The notes beneath the pieces are model-generated. The model was not told the DNA's origin. It worked only from the letters and a program-made list of their open reading frames with translations, and did no database searches. Shown here in pieces: positions 1 through 8,713 of a stretch of 32,093 nt of DNA. The translations under genes and the position numbers were made by a program. This DNA is from Bacteroidales bacterium UBA4345 (lineage in GTDB: Bacteria > Bacteroidota > Bacteroidia > Bacteroidales > Paludibacteraceae): contig DGTD01000071.1 in the NCBI GenBank assembly GCA_002396385.1, forward strand, positions 1 to 32,093. Reading direction: 5' to 3'. How positions within the stretch are numbered: the first letter of the stretch is position 1; every line of letters begins with the position of its first letter.

Positions 1-84
1 GCACTGCAGGTGGCAATGCTTAGCAATAGCACTATTATTTTGTATGTTTTTCTCATTTTACTTCATTATTTTAATCGCATCAGC

Positions 85-1584
85 CTACTTTATTTCCAAA
101 TACTGCCATATTCCGTCTTTCTTTATAGGAAGGTACCTGTTGGAAAGGTCTTCTGTGTCAATATCGTCGGCATAAAACACTTTCGTTTTTTTCTTCTTCC
201 TGAGGAAGTATTGGTATTTGCCGTCTTCTAACTTGAAGAAGAAATAATGGAATCTGTCTTTGCCCGTTTGCCTATCAGGTTCGTCTTCTTTATCATATTC
301 ATCGTAGAAGAAATCAAGAAAGTTTTTCCCTATCAGGTTGCCCTTTTTGTCGTACACTTCATATGTGTCTTCTGTTGTAAGACATATAAAATATAGTTTG
401 TCAATGAAGATTTTCTCGAATTTTGGAGGTAGAATCAAATTACCGTGTTCGCCTATAATTCCGACCTTACTCCCGGCAACGACTCCAAGATATTTGTTAT
501 TGTTCAAACCTGTCAAGCGGTCGAAACAATCAGTTGTGAAAGGCGTGTTTAGAGTCCATTTTGCATTGTGTTTCTTTAAACGATAACGTCCTAATTTTAT
601 TTCAGTTGTTGGCTTCCTGTCTGTTTTTATGGCGGAAGTTTCATTTGCATGGTCGTATAATAGATAGTCTTTGAAAAAGCCGGTAAAATTATCGCCTATC
701 GGTGTAACTGCTTCTAGGTCGGTTGTATAAACTATGTTGCCTTCCTTCTCCCCATAGTATGAATATACCGCTAAAAGTGAATCACCAGGCAAAAGGGTAG
801 TATAACAAAAACTAAAGTGAACAGAATCTTGAGATGGATAGTTGACTGTTAGTTTCTTTTTAAGTTTGTGGTCATAAACAAATACATTTTTTGAATTAAT
901 ATCGAATATAGAAGAATTTTCTTTCTCTGGATATATCTCTATAAAACCACTTCTACCTCTATGTAATGTTTCACCGCAAACTCCTTTTTCGTGACCTTCC
1001 AATCTAAGTCTTAGTTTGTCATCATATAAATCGTATGCATATTTAAAATACTTATTACATATTATTCCACATTCAACTTGAAATCCGTAATCATATTGAT
1101 GACTATGACGGGGTGTAGTCTTTATGAAGACTAGCTCGCCAATATCACTTGAATCAGGAACTCTAAAAGCAATTATATTATCTTTAAAAGGGATAATACG
1201 AACTAAGCTGTCTAGCAGTGTTGTTCCGCCTATTTTTTGTATGGTGCCGTCAAGCCAATACAAACCTCCAGCAGCTATATCTGTAGAGTAGTGAGGAGTA
1301 CCATCCCATTCTCTGTGTTTTTCAGGGAAGTCAATAGTATTCAAATGTTTTAGGTCGAGCCATGCCAGTGCGTATTCTGATGAGAGAGAATCTTTATATA
1401 TAAGAACCGCATAGTCGTTATAAATGCTATGCAAGCGAACTATTTCTTTTATCTTGTGATTACCAGAAGTAGTGATCTTAGAGTAATCTTTTAAATACCG
1501 ATTTATTCTCTTTATACGAAGAGAAGCCTCAACGTTTGTAAGGTTGAGAAAGAAAATAAATAATATGATGCATATGTTTCTCAT
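85..1584 (-). CDS. Secreted WG-repeat-like hypothetical protein
   Basis: A 499-residue protein of unknown function. Residues 1 to about 20 form a signal peptide (hydrophobic run ending VEA-S), so it should reach the periplasm or cell surface. The C-terminal third has degenerate WG-type beta repeats: around residues 365-395 (GIIGEHGNLILPPKF), 405-420 (YEVYDKKGNLIG) and at the very end (KKDGIWQYLEIK). The middle is beta-rich with no motif I recognise. WG repeats are common in Bacteroidota secreted proteins, and their ligand is usually unknown. The gene is clearly AT-rich: single 60-base lines I counted ran from 22% to 38% GC, against about 55% in the neighbouring GH44 gene, which suggests an accessory or transferred origin. 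Its ATG overlaps the TGA of the upstream fragment (ATGA). No terminator was recognised in bases 1-84 downstream. Confidence 0.75.
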   Translation of the reverse strand: MRNICIILFIFFLNLTNVEASLRIKRINRYLKDYSKITTSGNHKIKEIVRLHSIYNDYAVLIYKDSLSSEYALAWLDLKHLNTIDFPEKHREWDGTPHYSTDIAAGGLYWLDGTIQKIGGTTLLDSLVRIIPFKDNIIAFRVPDSSDIGELVFIKTTPRHSHQYDYGFQVECGIICNKYFKYAYDLYDDKLRLRLEGHEKGVCGETLHRGRSGFIEIYPEKENSSIFDINSKNVFVYDHKLKKKLTVNYPSQDSVHFSFCYTTLLPGDSLLAVYSYYGEKEGNIVYTTDLEAVTPIGDNFTGFFKDYLLYDHANETSAIKTDRKPTTEIKLGRYRLKKHNAKWTLNTPFTTDCFDRLTGLNNNKYLGVVAGSKVGIIGEHGNLILPPKFEKIFIDKLYFICLTTEDTYEVYDKKGNLIGKNFLDFFYDEYDKEDEPDRQTGKDRFHYFFFKLEDGKYQYFLRKKKKTKVFYADDIDTEDLSNRYLPIKKDGIWQYLEIK

Positions 1585-1796
1585 TCTAAATTATATATAT
1601 CTTTATATTTTTCTATTGTTCCATTATATTTCTCTTTCCAATATGGGGGTTTTTTAGTATCGTCAGTGATATTTGCCTTTCCAAGAATAGCCTGTCCATA
1701 TATACTTTTTCTATCTTTTGAAACTTTCACTAAACAATCCAATTCTTTCCTTAACTCTACAAATTTAGTATTTAAGCGGCAACAATGCAACCGGGA
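1581..1796 (-). pseudogene. Start-less gene fragment upstream of the WG-repeat gene
   Basis: About 70 codons are open, ending in a TGA that overlaps the ATG of the downstream WG-repeat gene. The frame contains no ATG. It opens after an in-frame stop at 1797-1799, and the only possible start near its beginning is a TTG at 1790. The peptide is charged (LRKELDCLVKVSKDRKSIYG, ending YKDIYNLE) and matches nothing I know. The stop/start coupling suggests it was the 3' end of a translated gene whose 5' part is lost. The sequence just upstream is non-coding and contains a long hairpin. It could instead be a real small gene using TTG, or chance open frame. Confidence 0.35.
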
Positions 1797-1898
1797 TTAA
1801 CGGGCAGGCCACTGCGACCCGTTTCACAATTAAATGGCGGCTTGCTACGGCTATAGAAATAGTTTCCTTCTGCAGTTTTGTCCAGATTTCACAATAGA

Positions 1899-1935
1899 AA
1901 ACAGGCTGAATCCGGGTTCCGGATTCAGCCTGTTT
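1899..1935. repeat. 17-bp perfect inverted repeat, 3-nt loop
   Basis: AAACAGGCTGAATCCGG (1899-1915) pairs perfectly with CCGGATTCAGCCTGTTT (1919-1935) around loop GTT. It lies between the GH44 gene and the fragment upstream of the WG-repeat gene. Neither flank is a clean U-run (plus-strand flank CACCGATTTTGTTTT), so it could be a bidirectional terminator or mRNA 3'-end stabiliser, or a short mobile-element remnant. Confidence 0.6.
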
Positions 1936-1967
1936 CACCGATTTTGTTTTCACCACAAAATCAAAAC

Positions 1968-2010
1968 AAAGAGGCACACTTTTCAGCGGTCAACAATAAA
2001 AAGTCACACT
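1968..2010. repeat. Two imperfect 13-bp direct repeats 30 bp apart
   Basis: AAAGAGGCACACT (1968-1980) and AAAAAGTCACACT (1998-2010) match at 11 of 13 positions and are offset by 30 bp. They sit just downstream of the GH44 stop codon, in the short non-coding stretch that also holds the 17-bp hairpin. Role unknown; a scar of a lost mobile element is possible. Confidence 0.3.
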
Positions 2011-2034
2011 AAGTGAGCACAAAATTCGATTTTA

Positions 2035-3900
2035 TCACTTCACGACAACTGTGCTATACTTAACACCACCGGCAGTACGGATTCTCACCAGATACACAGC
2101 TTTGTCTAAGTCGGCAACCGAGATTGTGACATCGTCGTCGGCAGATGCGTTCACGGTCTTGACAACAACTCCGCTTGTATTTACGATGTCAACAGACTTT
2201 ATAGTCCCGTCATTCGACACATAAAGCACATCGGTAGTCGGATTAGGATAGACAGCGACCGGCTGGGCCGCAAAGCCGTCTACACCCGTATGAACAGAAG
2301 GCACCACGATGGCAGTTACAGACAAAGAAGGAACCTCGACAGACATGGTATTCGACACGACAACCGCCTCTCCCTTTTGTAGAGCATTGTCGGTATGTGA
2401 ATTGAAAGACTCGCTATTCGGCAAATTAGCCAATTGATAGGTTTCCACCTTACCATCTTGAGCATCGAAATTTCCGATAGTCAGATTCACCTTCTCGGCA
2501 CCGTTTTCAGAGCGATTCACCAAAATAATGGTCATCGAATCGCGATCAGAAGAGATGGAAGTATAAGCCGAAAGCATGTTTTCGTTAGAAGAGACAGCAG
2601 ACACATTCAAGTCTTTGGCATACCGGCCAAACAGATGCAACGTTTCCCACATTCCATTTTTCCACGTCCATGGTGTAAAGTACTCCATTCCATGGCGCGC
2701 GCCCTCTCCTATAAATGAGGCGTAGCCCACAGCCGTAACAGAAGATGAAAAAGATTCGATATTGTTGTATTCTGAAATGCCAAAGGTGATACCGCGATTC
2801 GGGCCGAAGTATTTATCAATCCAATCCTGGCAACGGCCGAAAATGTATTCTTTACGCTGGTTCTCATCCCATCCGCCATTAACGGTTTTCACACCATTAG
2901 CCTCCGGATAAACAAAATCGCGGTCCCACAACACCCTGTGAGCCTGCAGTACATTCGCTACCGTCTTGTCACCCGGATAGAAATGGATGTCGAGGACATC
3001 GAGCATATTAACCCCCGTTGCCTTTTCTTCTTCGGCACAGCGCATAATGAAGTATTCCAGCCAGCAGTATTTTTTCCCCTTGTAGGTAGGTTGGCAGTCG
3101 GCAGGTGTGTACCAAGTCCACTCACTACCCGCCACAGGTCCGCAAAGTTTGACCGAAGGATCAATGGCACGGATAGCCTTAGCCGTAGCGAAATAGTTCT
3201 GCATCATCATTTCAAACACCTCGTCATTGTTTTTCTCCACGACGTCGGAATGAGTCCAAGGCCACATCTCGAATTCGTTATCCATGTTCCAATATTGGAA
3301 CTGCGACATATCGAGCCCCAGTTCGTCACGCCAATGTTTATAGATGCCCACAGTGGAGTCGGCAGGCCAGTCCTCCAGATAGAGCGAGGCATCGCCCTTT
3401 TTAACCAAATTGCCCGCAGCATCGAGTTCGCCACCGCCACATACGGGTTTGCTGCACCACTCGCCCCACTGGCTTTGGTTGTAGGCCCAGTCGTTGAAGT
3501 TATAGGCGCTGGTTTTAGCCGCCTTGCCAATCAGCTGGAAGGCATACATACCCTGAACACCAGGCAGTTCGGTCTGAAGGTCGGAAGCAGACTGGTCCCA
3601 GTTGCAAGGATAGACATTTTTATACCAATCGGGGTGGCAGGTCAGTTTTCTGCGCCAGTTATACTTAGTGGCGTTATTTCCATTGTTCATACGGGCAAAA
3701 CGAAGCCCGGCCTCACGCATACGCAGCATATCGGCAGCATTGGTCGGAGTAGCCTGATCGCTGGTTGCTCCGTTTTTTCCATAGATATATGGAGATATCG
3801 GGAAATTGTCTGACTCGGCGTCAATCACAACCGAAACTTGGGCTTCGGCCATCATAACAGCCGGCAATAAAATTGTAGTTAGTAGTAGGTGTTTATTCAT
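2035..3900 (-). CDS. GH44 family endo-glucanase/xyloglucanase with T9SS sorting domain
   Basis: A 621-residue secreted glycoside hydrolase. Residues 1-20 are a signal peptide (cleavage near AEA-Q). The GH44-like catalytic region covers about 25-440. It has the family's N-terminal ISPYIYGKN motif (35-43), the general acid in NMDNEFEMW (Glu209) and the probable nucleophile in ISEYNN (Glu377). GH44 enzymes cleave beta-1,4-glucan backbones, often xyloglucan or carboxymethyl-cellulose, by a retaining mechanism. A small beta domain follows (about 440-535). Residues 549-621 form a T9SS type A sorting domain: VAVYPNPTTDVLYV, SVDIVNTSGVVV and a final YSTVVVK. The enzyme should therefore cross the outer membrane by type IX secretion and be anchored or released at the surface. 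The adjacent hybrid regulator, 91 bp upstream, probably controls it. Family assignment is strong; the exact substrate is inferred. Confidence 0.92.
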   Translation of the reverse strand: MNKHLLLTTILLPAVMMAEAQVSVVIDAESDNFPISPYIYGKNGATSDQATPTNAADMLRMREAGLRFARMNNGNNATKYNWRRKLTCHPDWYKNVYPCNWDQSASDLQTELPGVQGMYAFQLIGKAAKTSAYNFNDWAYNQSQWGEWCSKPVCGGGELDAAGNLVKKGDASLYLEDWPADSTVGIYKHWRDELGLDMSQFQYWNMDNEFEMWPWTHSDVVEKNNDEVFEMMMQNYFATAKAIRAIDPSVKLCGPVAGSEWTWYTPADCQPTYKGKKYCWLEYFIMRCAEEEKATGVNMLDVLDIHFYPGDKTVANVLQAHRVLWDRDFVYPEANGVKTVNGGWDENQRKEYIFGRCQDWIDKYFGPNRGITFGISEYNNIESFSSSVTAVGYASFIGEGARHGMEYFTPWTWKNGMWETLHLFGRYAKDLNVSAVSSNENMLSAYTSISSDRDSMTIILVNRSENGAEKVNLTIGNFDAQDGKVETYQLANLPNSESFNSHTDNALQKGEAVVVSNTMSVEVPSLSVTAIVVPSVHTGVDGFAAQPVAVYPNPTTDVLYVSNDGTIKSVDIVNTSGVVVKTVNASADDDVTISVADLDKAVYLVRIRTAGGVKYSTVVVK

Positions 3901-3928
3901 GTAGTTCTATTTTTGTATGTATACGTCA

Positions 3929-3957
3929 CAAAAATAAAGAGAATAAACAGAATCAAA
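3929..3957 (-). promoter_or_regulatory. Candidate Bacteroidota promoter for the GH44 gene
   Basis: Read on the minus strand, TTTG (3957-3954) is followed after 17 nt by TATTTTTG (3936-3929), close to the Bacteroidota -33 TTTG / -7 TAnnTTTG pattern. The spacer is slightly short. It lies 28 bp before the ATG, so the GH44 gene could be transcribed separately from the regulator upstream. Confidence 0.5.
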
Positions 3958-3991
3958 ATGGAAAAATGTTTCAGGAATAAGGAGAATGCGT

Positions 3992-6900
3992 TCAAAGTGC
4001 CGCGAAATCTTTCGGCGACTGTCCGAAACGCGCCTTGAACCTGCGCGAGAAATAAGCATAGTCGGAAAAGCCGACCGCATAGGCGACATCTTGCACCGGC
4101 ATCTGTTTTTCTTTCAGCAGTTGGCACGACTTGTTCAACCGATAGTCGATCAACAAGTCGCTCGGATTCTGGCCCGACAGCGATTTCACCTTCCTATAAA
4201 GGGTTATGCGGGTTGTGCAAAGGTTGGCCGCCATTTGTTCTATACCATAGTCAGAATTGGAGTAATTAGCCTCAACATCAGCAACCACACGCTGGAGATA
4301 AGGGTTTATCGTAACCCCGTCTTCCACCTTTTCAACCTTACCTGGCAAGTCTACAATCCGGTTGGCAGATGCTTCATCTTTAGGCCCTACAAACTTCTCT
4401 AAAAGGAATTGTTGCTGACGGCGGCGCAATGCCAGTATATTGCCCAACTTAACCAAGAGTTCCGACGGGCTAAATGGCTTTACGATGTAGTCGACAGCCC
4501 CTGTCAGCAGTCCGAGGAGCCGGTCGTTTTCAGAAGACTTTGCCGACAAGAACAGCACAGGAATATGGTTATAATTAGCGTCGGACTTCAGAGCATTCGA
4601 CATTTCAATACCATTCATAACCGGCATTTCCACATCGCTCAATACCACGTCAACCGAATTCGAAGCAAGCATATCAAGAGCTTCTTTGCCATTATTTGCC
4701 AATAAGATATCGACATAACCATCTAAAATGGATTTGATATGTTGCTGTATAAGCAAGTCATCGTCAACCACCAAGACACAATTCCCCGACATCAATTCGG
4801 CATCGACTTCAACGGAAAGAGGAGGGTCTGATTTTCTGTTGGTTGTAGGCACCGGAATGTTAGAAGTCGGTAGTTTAATGAGCGTGGAAGTCCCCTTCCC
4901 TTCAGTACTGCTCATAGAAAAAGAGCCTCCATTTACCGAGACATAATGCTTTACCAAGCCTAAACCCAAGCCACTACCCGACTCGCCCCCCGTGCCTACC
5001 GTAGAAGGATTCACCTCGTTTACGAGTAACTCACGCAACTTCGCTTCCGACATTCCAACACCGTCATCCGAGATTTCCACAAAGGTGTAGTCTGCGTCCT
5101 GCCAGGCCCTTATGCGCACAGACTTACCACATGGCGTAAATTTCAGACTGTTGCCCAGCACATTACGGATAGCGGTAGCAATCATACGGGAGTCGGCATA
5201 CACATAGTTGGTGATTTCGACCGAACTATGAAGTACGATTCCTTTTTCTTCAGCCTGAATCGTCAATAAGTCGACATCATTCTCAATAATCTCGCTCAAA
5301 TCAACATTCGACGGTCTGTAGGTCAAATCATCTTGTTTCGAGGTAGCCCAAGCCAACAATTTGCCCAGTTCATTCTGCATAGTTTTTGTGCGTTCAATCA
5401 TGCTGTCGAGCAAAGAGGCGCGTTCCGCTTCATCCAACACATGGTTTTTACGCCGCAAGCCTTCAAGAGCGCCAACAACAGCGAACATCGGATTTTTCAA
5501 GTCGTGTGCAACCACGGTCATCAGCCGATCCTTAGCCGACAATGCGGCATTCAGCTCCTGGTTTCGCTGTTCCACCAGGTTTTTCTGGTATTTCAATTCC
5601 GTAGTACGTTCCTCAACCATAGAAAGCAGTAGCTTTTTATCTCGTTGCGTCCTATAAAACTTATAGCCAACAAGCAAGACGACCAAAGCCAGACAAAGAC
5701 CCTTGAACCAGTTGGACTGCCACCATGGCATTAAAGCCGACACATCCAATTTAATTGCGCCGCTGTTGTCCATACCCAACAGCTTGACTTCAAGCCGATA
5801 ATCGCCAGGGGACAAGTAGCTGAAAACAATCCGTTGGTCTTTATCCACAGGTTTCCAAGCCGTATCGGCACCGACCAGCCGATAAACGATAGCGGCACGC
5901 TGTTGCGAGAAATCGGGAACATCGGCACACACGGCAAACGAACTGTGTCCGTACGGCAACTTGATTCTTCGTACAACAGACGATTGGTTGGCGAACAAGG
6001 TACCGAAATCGATTTGAGCGCCATCTACTTCCACCCTACTCAGACAAAAAGAGTTGTTATCTCTGACAGTCGACAAGCTATCGGCATTAAAACAGAAAAA
6101 GCCATCTTTGGTTCCAAAGAAAACCGAGTTACCCGAGTTACAGAAGCGGGAGTGTTTCACAAAATAATTCCGTCCGCACGCCGCAAAATATTTAGGATAC
6201 CTTACCATTTGTTTTTTCTGTAGGTTGAACCCCCATACCCCGTCGGGCATAGCCGCCCACAAACAGCCTTTTTTATCCAACACAATAGAATAGATTTCAG
6301 TATCTGGACACCAATCTATTTTCGAAAAAGCGAAGGTATCGCTTTTTGCGACCAACAAACCTTTCTGAGTAGCCAGAACAACGCCATAAGAAGGGACAAA
6401 AGCGACATCGTTGACAATATAGCGTTCCGGCCCAATAAATTTTTCCATATCGAAAGGTTTCAGCAAGCCATCTCCTTTATCGGTCCACATACTGCAAGAG
6501 GTTTGCACCCAATGTTCTTTTGCATTCACTTCAAAAGCAACAAACGGCCAGCGTTCTGTCTCTTGCAGGTTCCAAGGATAACGTAAGACAGAACGGCACC
6601 ACCTTCCCTTATGGCAGACATAAATGGCGTCGCCGCTTGCGCATGCCCACACATCGCCGTCTTCCAATTCCATAAAGTTGGTTATAGTAGTCTGAGGATT
6701 ATCAAGCCCTGCGAACGTTTCCGTTTCAAACTTGTAGCGTTCTCCCTTCCTTTCACCGACAAAGATTCCGGTTCCCCAGGTCGACGTCCAAACCCTTCCT
6801 TTTGAATCGCACATCAGCGAAACCAGATTCCTATTTTTCAGACCGTCTTTCTCCGAATACACATCGTAATAACCATCCTTCACCGAGAACTCATACAAGC

Positions 6901-8011
6901 CCGAGCCATCGCAGGCCAGCATCATACGTCCGGAAGGCAGTTCGCAAAAACCAGTACCAACACCCCGCGGGATGCCCAAATCGGTTGACAAGAACGACCT
7001 GCTAACATCATGGCCAGAATAGCGCAAAAGTCCGTCGTTTTGGGTAGCCACCCATAAATTGCCAAGACTATCGGCCAGTATATCGTAAATTTTCCGGATT
7101 TCATCTCCGTCCGACCCGTAGGGCAACACCTTTTGTACATCGTTACCCGAGAGGGGTTCCGAAGGGCTCCACCACAAACCATCTCCATCAGAAGAGAACC
7201 AATAAGCCCCATCGGTTGTAATCTGCATACCCGTCAGGTTGAAAAACGGGAGCGTTATACTATGGTCAAGCACGATGTCTGCCTTGTCTGTAAACGAGAA
7301 AAAATCGACCTTGTTGGTTTGATAACAGACCATTACCCGTCCGTCTGGCAAAGACATAAGTTGGGGAGTAAACGTCTGGATATGGGAAGAAGACGGGCGA
7401 AAAACACGCAATAAGCGGCCATCGTAAGAAAAAACCGACACCGAATCTGATTCTGCAATCCAATAATGTCCAAAATGGTCGTTGATGATGCATTGCGCAT
7501 TATTTTTCCCAGCGATAGGGCGGACAGGGTCAATAGTAAAATTCCTTTCTCCACGTTTTCGTCTATACACCCCACCCGTAGTCAAAGCGAAATGTTCATC
7601 GTTAACAGCATCGAAATACAAGTCTTTTACCGCTTCGGTAAAGTTAGGCTGAAAGAAACTCTCGAAAGAGTCGGTCGCATAATCATAACGTTGCAAGAAA
7701 CCGTTATAACCCGACACATAAACGCCATCACCATTTGTCCGACAGACCTGTATGGCTATATTTTGGCTTAAAGACGGATAATTTTCCTTTAAATAAGTGC
7801 GGAAAGCAGCACCATCGAAACGATTAATCCCATAGTCGGTAGCAAGCCATAAGAAGCCCCGGGAGTCTACTTCCATTTTAAAGATACAGTTACTGCTCAA
7901 CCCGTTTGTTGTACGGTAATTGGTAAAATGGAAACGCTTCACAGCCCTCCCCTCAAGAGGAGTCAGCAAGACCAGCACCCAACAGCAAAGAACAGTAACG
8001 AACCTTAGCAT
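3992..8011 (-). CDS. Hybrid two-component system regulator (HTCS)
   Basis: A 1339-residue one-protein signalling system. Order: signal peptide (1-23), periplasmic sensor with propeller repeats (about 35-680; for example DSRGFLWLATDYGINRFDG, DSLGNLWVATQNDGLLRY, DSKGRVWTSTWGTGIF), a Y_Y_Y domain (about 690-760), one membrane helix (about 770-790), a coiled coil, and a HisKA domain with phospho-acceptor His836 (VVAHDLKNP). Then come HATPase_c (DDGVGM and GSGLGLGLVKHY), a receiver domain with Asp1126 (LSDVEMP), and a C-terminal AraC-type HTH ending at 1339. Such proteins bind oligosaccharides in the periplasm and activate polysaccharide-utilisation genes. The only carbohydrate enzyme nearby is the GH44 gene just downstream, so a beta-glucan or xyloglucan cue is likely (inference). 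It begins 21 bp after the outer-membrane protein gene and may be read through from it. Confidence 0.95.
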   Translation of the reverse strand: MLRFVTVLCCWVLVLLTPLEGRAVKRFHFTNYRTTNGLSSNCIFKMEVDSRGFLWLATDYGINRFDGAAFRTYLKENYPSLSQNIAIQVCRTNGDGVYVSGYNGFLQRYDYATDSFESFFQPNFTEAVKDLYFDAVNDEHFALTTGGVYRRKRGERNFTIDPVRPIAGKNNAQCIINDHFGHYWIAESDSVSVFSYDGRLLRVFRPSSSHIQTFTPQLMSLPDGRVMVCYQTNKVDFFSFTDKADIVLDHSITLPFFNLTGMQITTDGAYWFSSDGDGLWWSPSEPLSGNDVQKVLPYGSDGDEIRKIYDILADSLGNLWVATQNDGLLRYSGHDVSRSFLSTDLGIPRGVGTGFCELPSGRMMLACDGSGLYEFSVKDGYYDVYSEKDGLKNRNLVSLMCDSKGRVWTSTWGTGIFVGERKGERYKFETETFAGLDNPQTTITNFMELEDGDVWACASGDAIYVCHKGRWCRSVLRYPWNLQETERWPFVAFEVNAKEHWVQTSCSMWTDKGDGLLKPFDMEKFIGPERYIVNDVAFVPSYGVVLATQKGLLVAKSDTFAFSKIDWCPDTEIYSIVLDKKGCLWAAMPDGVWGFNLQKKQMVRYPKYFAACGRNYFVKHSRFCNSGNSVFFGTKDGFFCFNADSLSTVRDNNSFCLSRVEVDGAQIDFGTLFANQSSVVRRIKLPYGHSSFAVCADVPDFSQQRAAIVYRLVGADTAWKPVDKDQRIVFSYLSPGDYRLEVKLLGMDNSGAIKLDVSALMPWWQSNWFKGLCLALVVLLVGYKFYRTQRDKKLLLSMVEERTTELKYQKNLVEQRNQELNAALSAKDRLMTVVAHDLKNPMFAVVGALEGLRRKNHVLDEAERASLLDSMIERTKTMQNELGKLLAWATSKQDDLTYRPSNVDLSEIIENDVDLLTIQAEEKGIVLHSSVEITNYVYADSRMIATAIRNVLGNSLKFTPCGKSVRIRAWQDADYTFVEISDDGVGMSEAKLRELLVNEVNPSTVGTGGESGSGLGLGLVKHYVSVNGGSFSMSSTEGKGTSTLIKLPTSNIPVPTTNRKSDPPLSVEVDAELMSGNCVLVVDDDLLIQQHIKSILDGYVDILLANNGKEALDMLASNSVDVVLSDVEMPVMNGIEMSNALKSDANYNHIPVLFLSAKSSENDRLLGLLTGAVDYIVKPFSPSELLVKLGNILALRRRQQQFLLEKFVGPKDEASANRIVDLPGKVEKVEDGVTINPYLQRVVADVEANYSNSDYGIEQMAANLCTTRITLYRKVKSLSGQNPSDLLIDYRLNKSCQLLKEKQMPVQDVAYAVGFSDYAYFSRRFKARFGQSPKDFAAL

Positions 8012-8032
8012 AAACCGACACCTGTTATTATT

Positions 8033-8713
8033 CTACCTTATTTCCGACAACACATCGACGACAGGTGCGGAACTATTTTTCTCGCGACGAGGTACCGAAT
8101 AGGTAACACCAAGCAAAATATAGTTGGCAGCAAGGCGTCCCAACGACTTATTGTCGTCGGCATATACAAAATCGGCCGTATAACGGTACTGCAAGTTCAG
8201 ACAGACATCTTTAAACAGAGCGTATCGGCATTCAGCCCCGCATAAAAAAGCTACAGGATCATGCATTTCCTGAAAGTCGATATTGAAAGGAGCCGGAGCA
8301 TCAGACGAGTTGAAGACATTGAACTGTAAGCCCATTGATGCCGCCACTGTGAATTTTCCGCATAACGGGTAAAAGGCTGTCGCATACACCGGCATTTGGA
8401 AATAGTTCAAACTGACTTTCTTTTGCGTCTCTCCGTAGGGCCGTTCCTTAAAGCCCCGCCTACAGTAGCCGACTCCCAGACTAGCCGACAACCAATCGTT
8501 AAAGATATAGCCGGCCCTTAACTCCGGATAGATGCCAGCCAAAGCTGACACTTCACGACCCAGCGGATCGAGATTTGTTGTCGATATTGACGGGCCCAGA
8601 CTGGCACCGATTTCGAACTGGGCGGATGCCGGACGTGTCAGGCAAAGCAACAGCGATAGTATAAAGAAGAACCTTTGAGCCATAAGAAAACTTAAAAAAA
8701 AGGAATTAATCAT
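8033..8713 (-). CDS. Outer-membrane beta-barrel protein, porin-like/PorT-like
   Basis: A 226-residue protein with an N-terminal signal (hydrophobic LSLLLCL, cleavage near ASA-Q) and alternating beta-strands typical of small outer-membrane barrels. Examples are FEIGASLGPSIS at the start, AGYIFNDWLSASLGVGY, and the final strand YILLGVTYSV before a polar tail. It resembles the loosely defined outer-membrane beta-barrel (PorT-like) group; no specific substrate can be read. Two starts are possible: the ATG at 8713, which overlaps the stop of the radical SAM gene (ATGA), and an ATG at 8683 (MAQRFF), which gives a cleaner signal peptide. The ATGA overlap suggests translational coupling with the radical SAM gene. 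Confidence 0.7.
   Translation of the reverse strand: MINSFFLSFLMAQRFFFILSLLLCLTRPASAQFEIGASLGPSISTTNLDPLGREVSALAGIYPELRAGYIFNDWLSASLGVGYCRRGFKERPYGETQKKVSLNYFQMPVYATAFYPLCGKFTVAASMGLQFNVFNSSDAPAPFNIDFQEMHDPVAFLCGAECRYALFKDVCLNLQYRYTADFVYADDNKSLGRLAANYILLGVTYSVPRREKNSSAPVVDVLSEIR

Noticed and set aside
1765..2016. Short overlapping open frames on both strands around the 17-bp hairpin
   Set aside because: They run through the inverted repeat on both strands, lack family resemblance and have no promoter or ribosome-binding context.
2938..3813. Open frame of 291 codons opposite the GH44 gene
   Set aside because: Antisense to conserved GH44 motifs and without its own promoter or domain.
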